Assembly: GCA_964528845.1 (NCBI GenBank)
Contig: CAZGVE010000019.1
Span: forward strand, 1-64,000
Direction of reading: 5' to 3'
DNA length: 64,000 bases
From: FEN-1191 sp964528845
Lineage (GTDB): Bacteria; Pseudomonadota; Gammaproteobacteria; Steroidobacterales; Steroidobacteraceae
The notes under the pieces were generated by a model that saw nothing but the letters and a program-made list of their open reading frames with translations, had not been told where the DNA came from and did not search any database. The position numbers and the translations under genes were made by a program. Numbering within the stretch: the stretch's first letter is position 1; each line of letters begins with the position of its first letter. This document shows, piece after piece, positions 63,976 through 64,000 of the stretch.

Positions 63976-64000
63976 TCGCCGGTAGAGGCTGGCTCCCAGA

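Overview
The window is GC-rich (by eye well above 60 % G+C), densely coded DNA from a flagellated, rod-type gammaproteobacterium. Evidence for that placement is the thrA-thrB-thrC operon with a fused aspartokinase/homoserine dehydrogenase, the purB / nudJ / mnmA neighbourhood known from enterobacteria, a CheZ phosphatase, MsrPQ, and E. coli-type TatD and UvrC-PgsA order. A Xanthomonadales/Nevskiales/Steroidobacterales-like lineage would fit, but this is inference. Two 100-N runs show that it is a draft scaffold. I see no tRNA, rRNA, CRISPR array, insertion sequence or prophage.

Region 1 (1-2.2 kb): the C-terminal part of the error-prone polymerase DnaE2, then two small unknown-function genes (DUF3761 and YidB families) on the other strand.

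Region 2 (2.3-18.8 kb): a motility and chemotaxis block. Thirteen genes read leftward in one direction: fliG, fliM, a soluble PAS chemoreceptor, a STAS-domain gene, cheA, cheW, a second soluble PAS chemoreceptor, cheW, cheR, cheB, a CheY-like regulator, cheD and an HDOD gene. To the right are cheY-cheZ on the plus strand and, convergent to them, a second CheY-like regulator followed by an unrecognised helical protein that carries a CheZ-like Asp-x3-Gln motif. Candidate promoters fit a flagellar cascade: a sigma-54 site in front of fliG and three sigma-28-like sites in front of cheYZ, the second CheY-like gene and the fliM-proximal chemoreceptor. Both receptors lack membrane segments and end in a WxxF pentapeptide that should tether CheR.

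Region 3 (18.9-33 kb): housekeeping and stress genes: pgsA, uvrC, class II DAHP synthase, an APH-like/P-loop kinase fusion, a dihaem cytochrome c with a YcbK-like peptidase, a zinc alcohol dehydrogenase with a tandem universal stress protein and a PduL-like phosphotransacylase cut by an assembly gap, a PilZ protein, mazG, a CoA pyrophosphatase, fumC and purB.

Region 4 (33-53 kb): an unknown protein, nudJ, mnmA, acnA, a HAD phosphatase, msrPQ, kynA, a YgjP-like metallopeptidase, tatD, a membrane NERD protein, thrCBA, a membrane glycosyltransferase, glgP and a secreted S1/P1 nuclease whose start overlaps the toxin gene of a ParDE pair.

Region 5 (53.6-64 kb): the parDE operon with a palindromic operator, a tiny ribbon-helix-helix gene behind an AT-rich repeat patch, a secreted subtilase with a C-terminal membrane anchor, a large lipoprotein, and a surface-polysaccharide set (glycosyltransferase, methyltransferase, PhzF-like isomerase, GDP-mannose dehydratase, FkbM methyltransferase). 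The second N-gap is flanked by identical 55-base ends, so it is probably an unmerged contig overlap rather than missing sequence.
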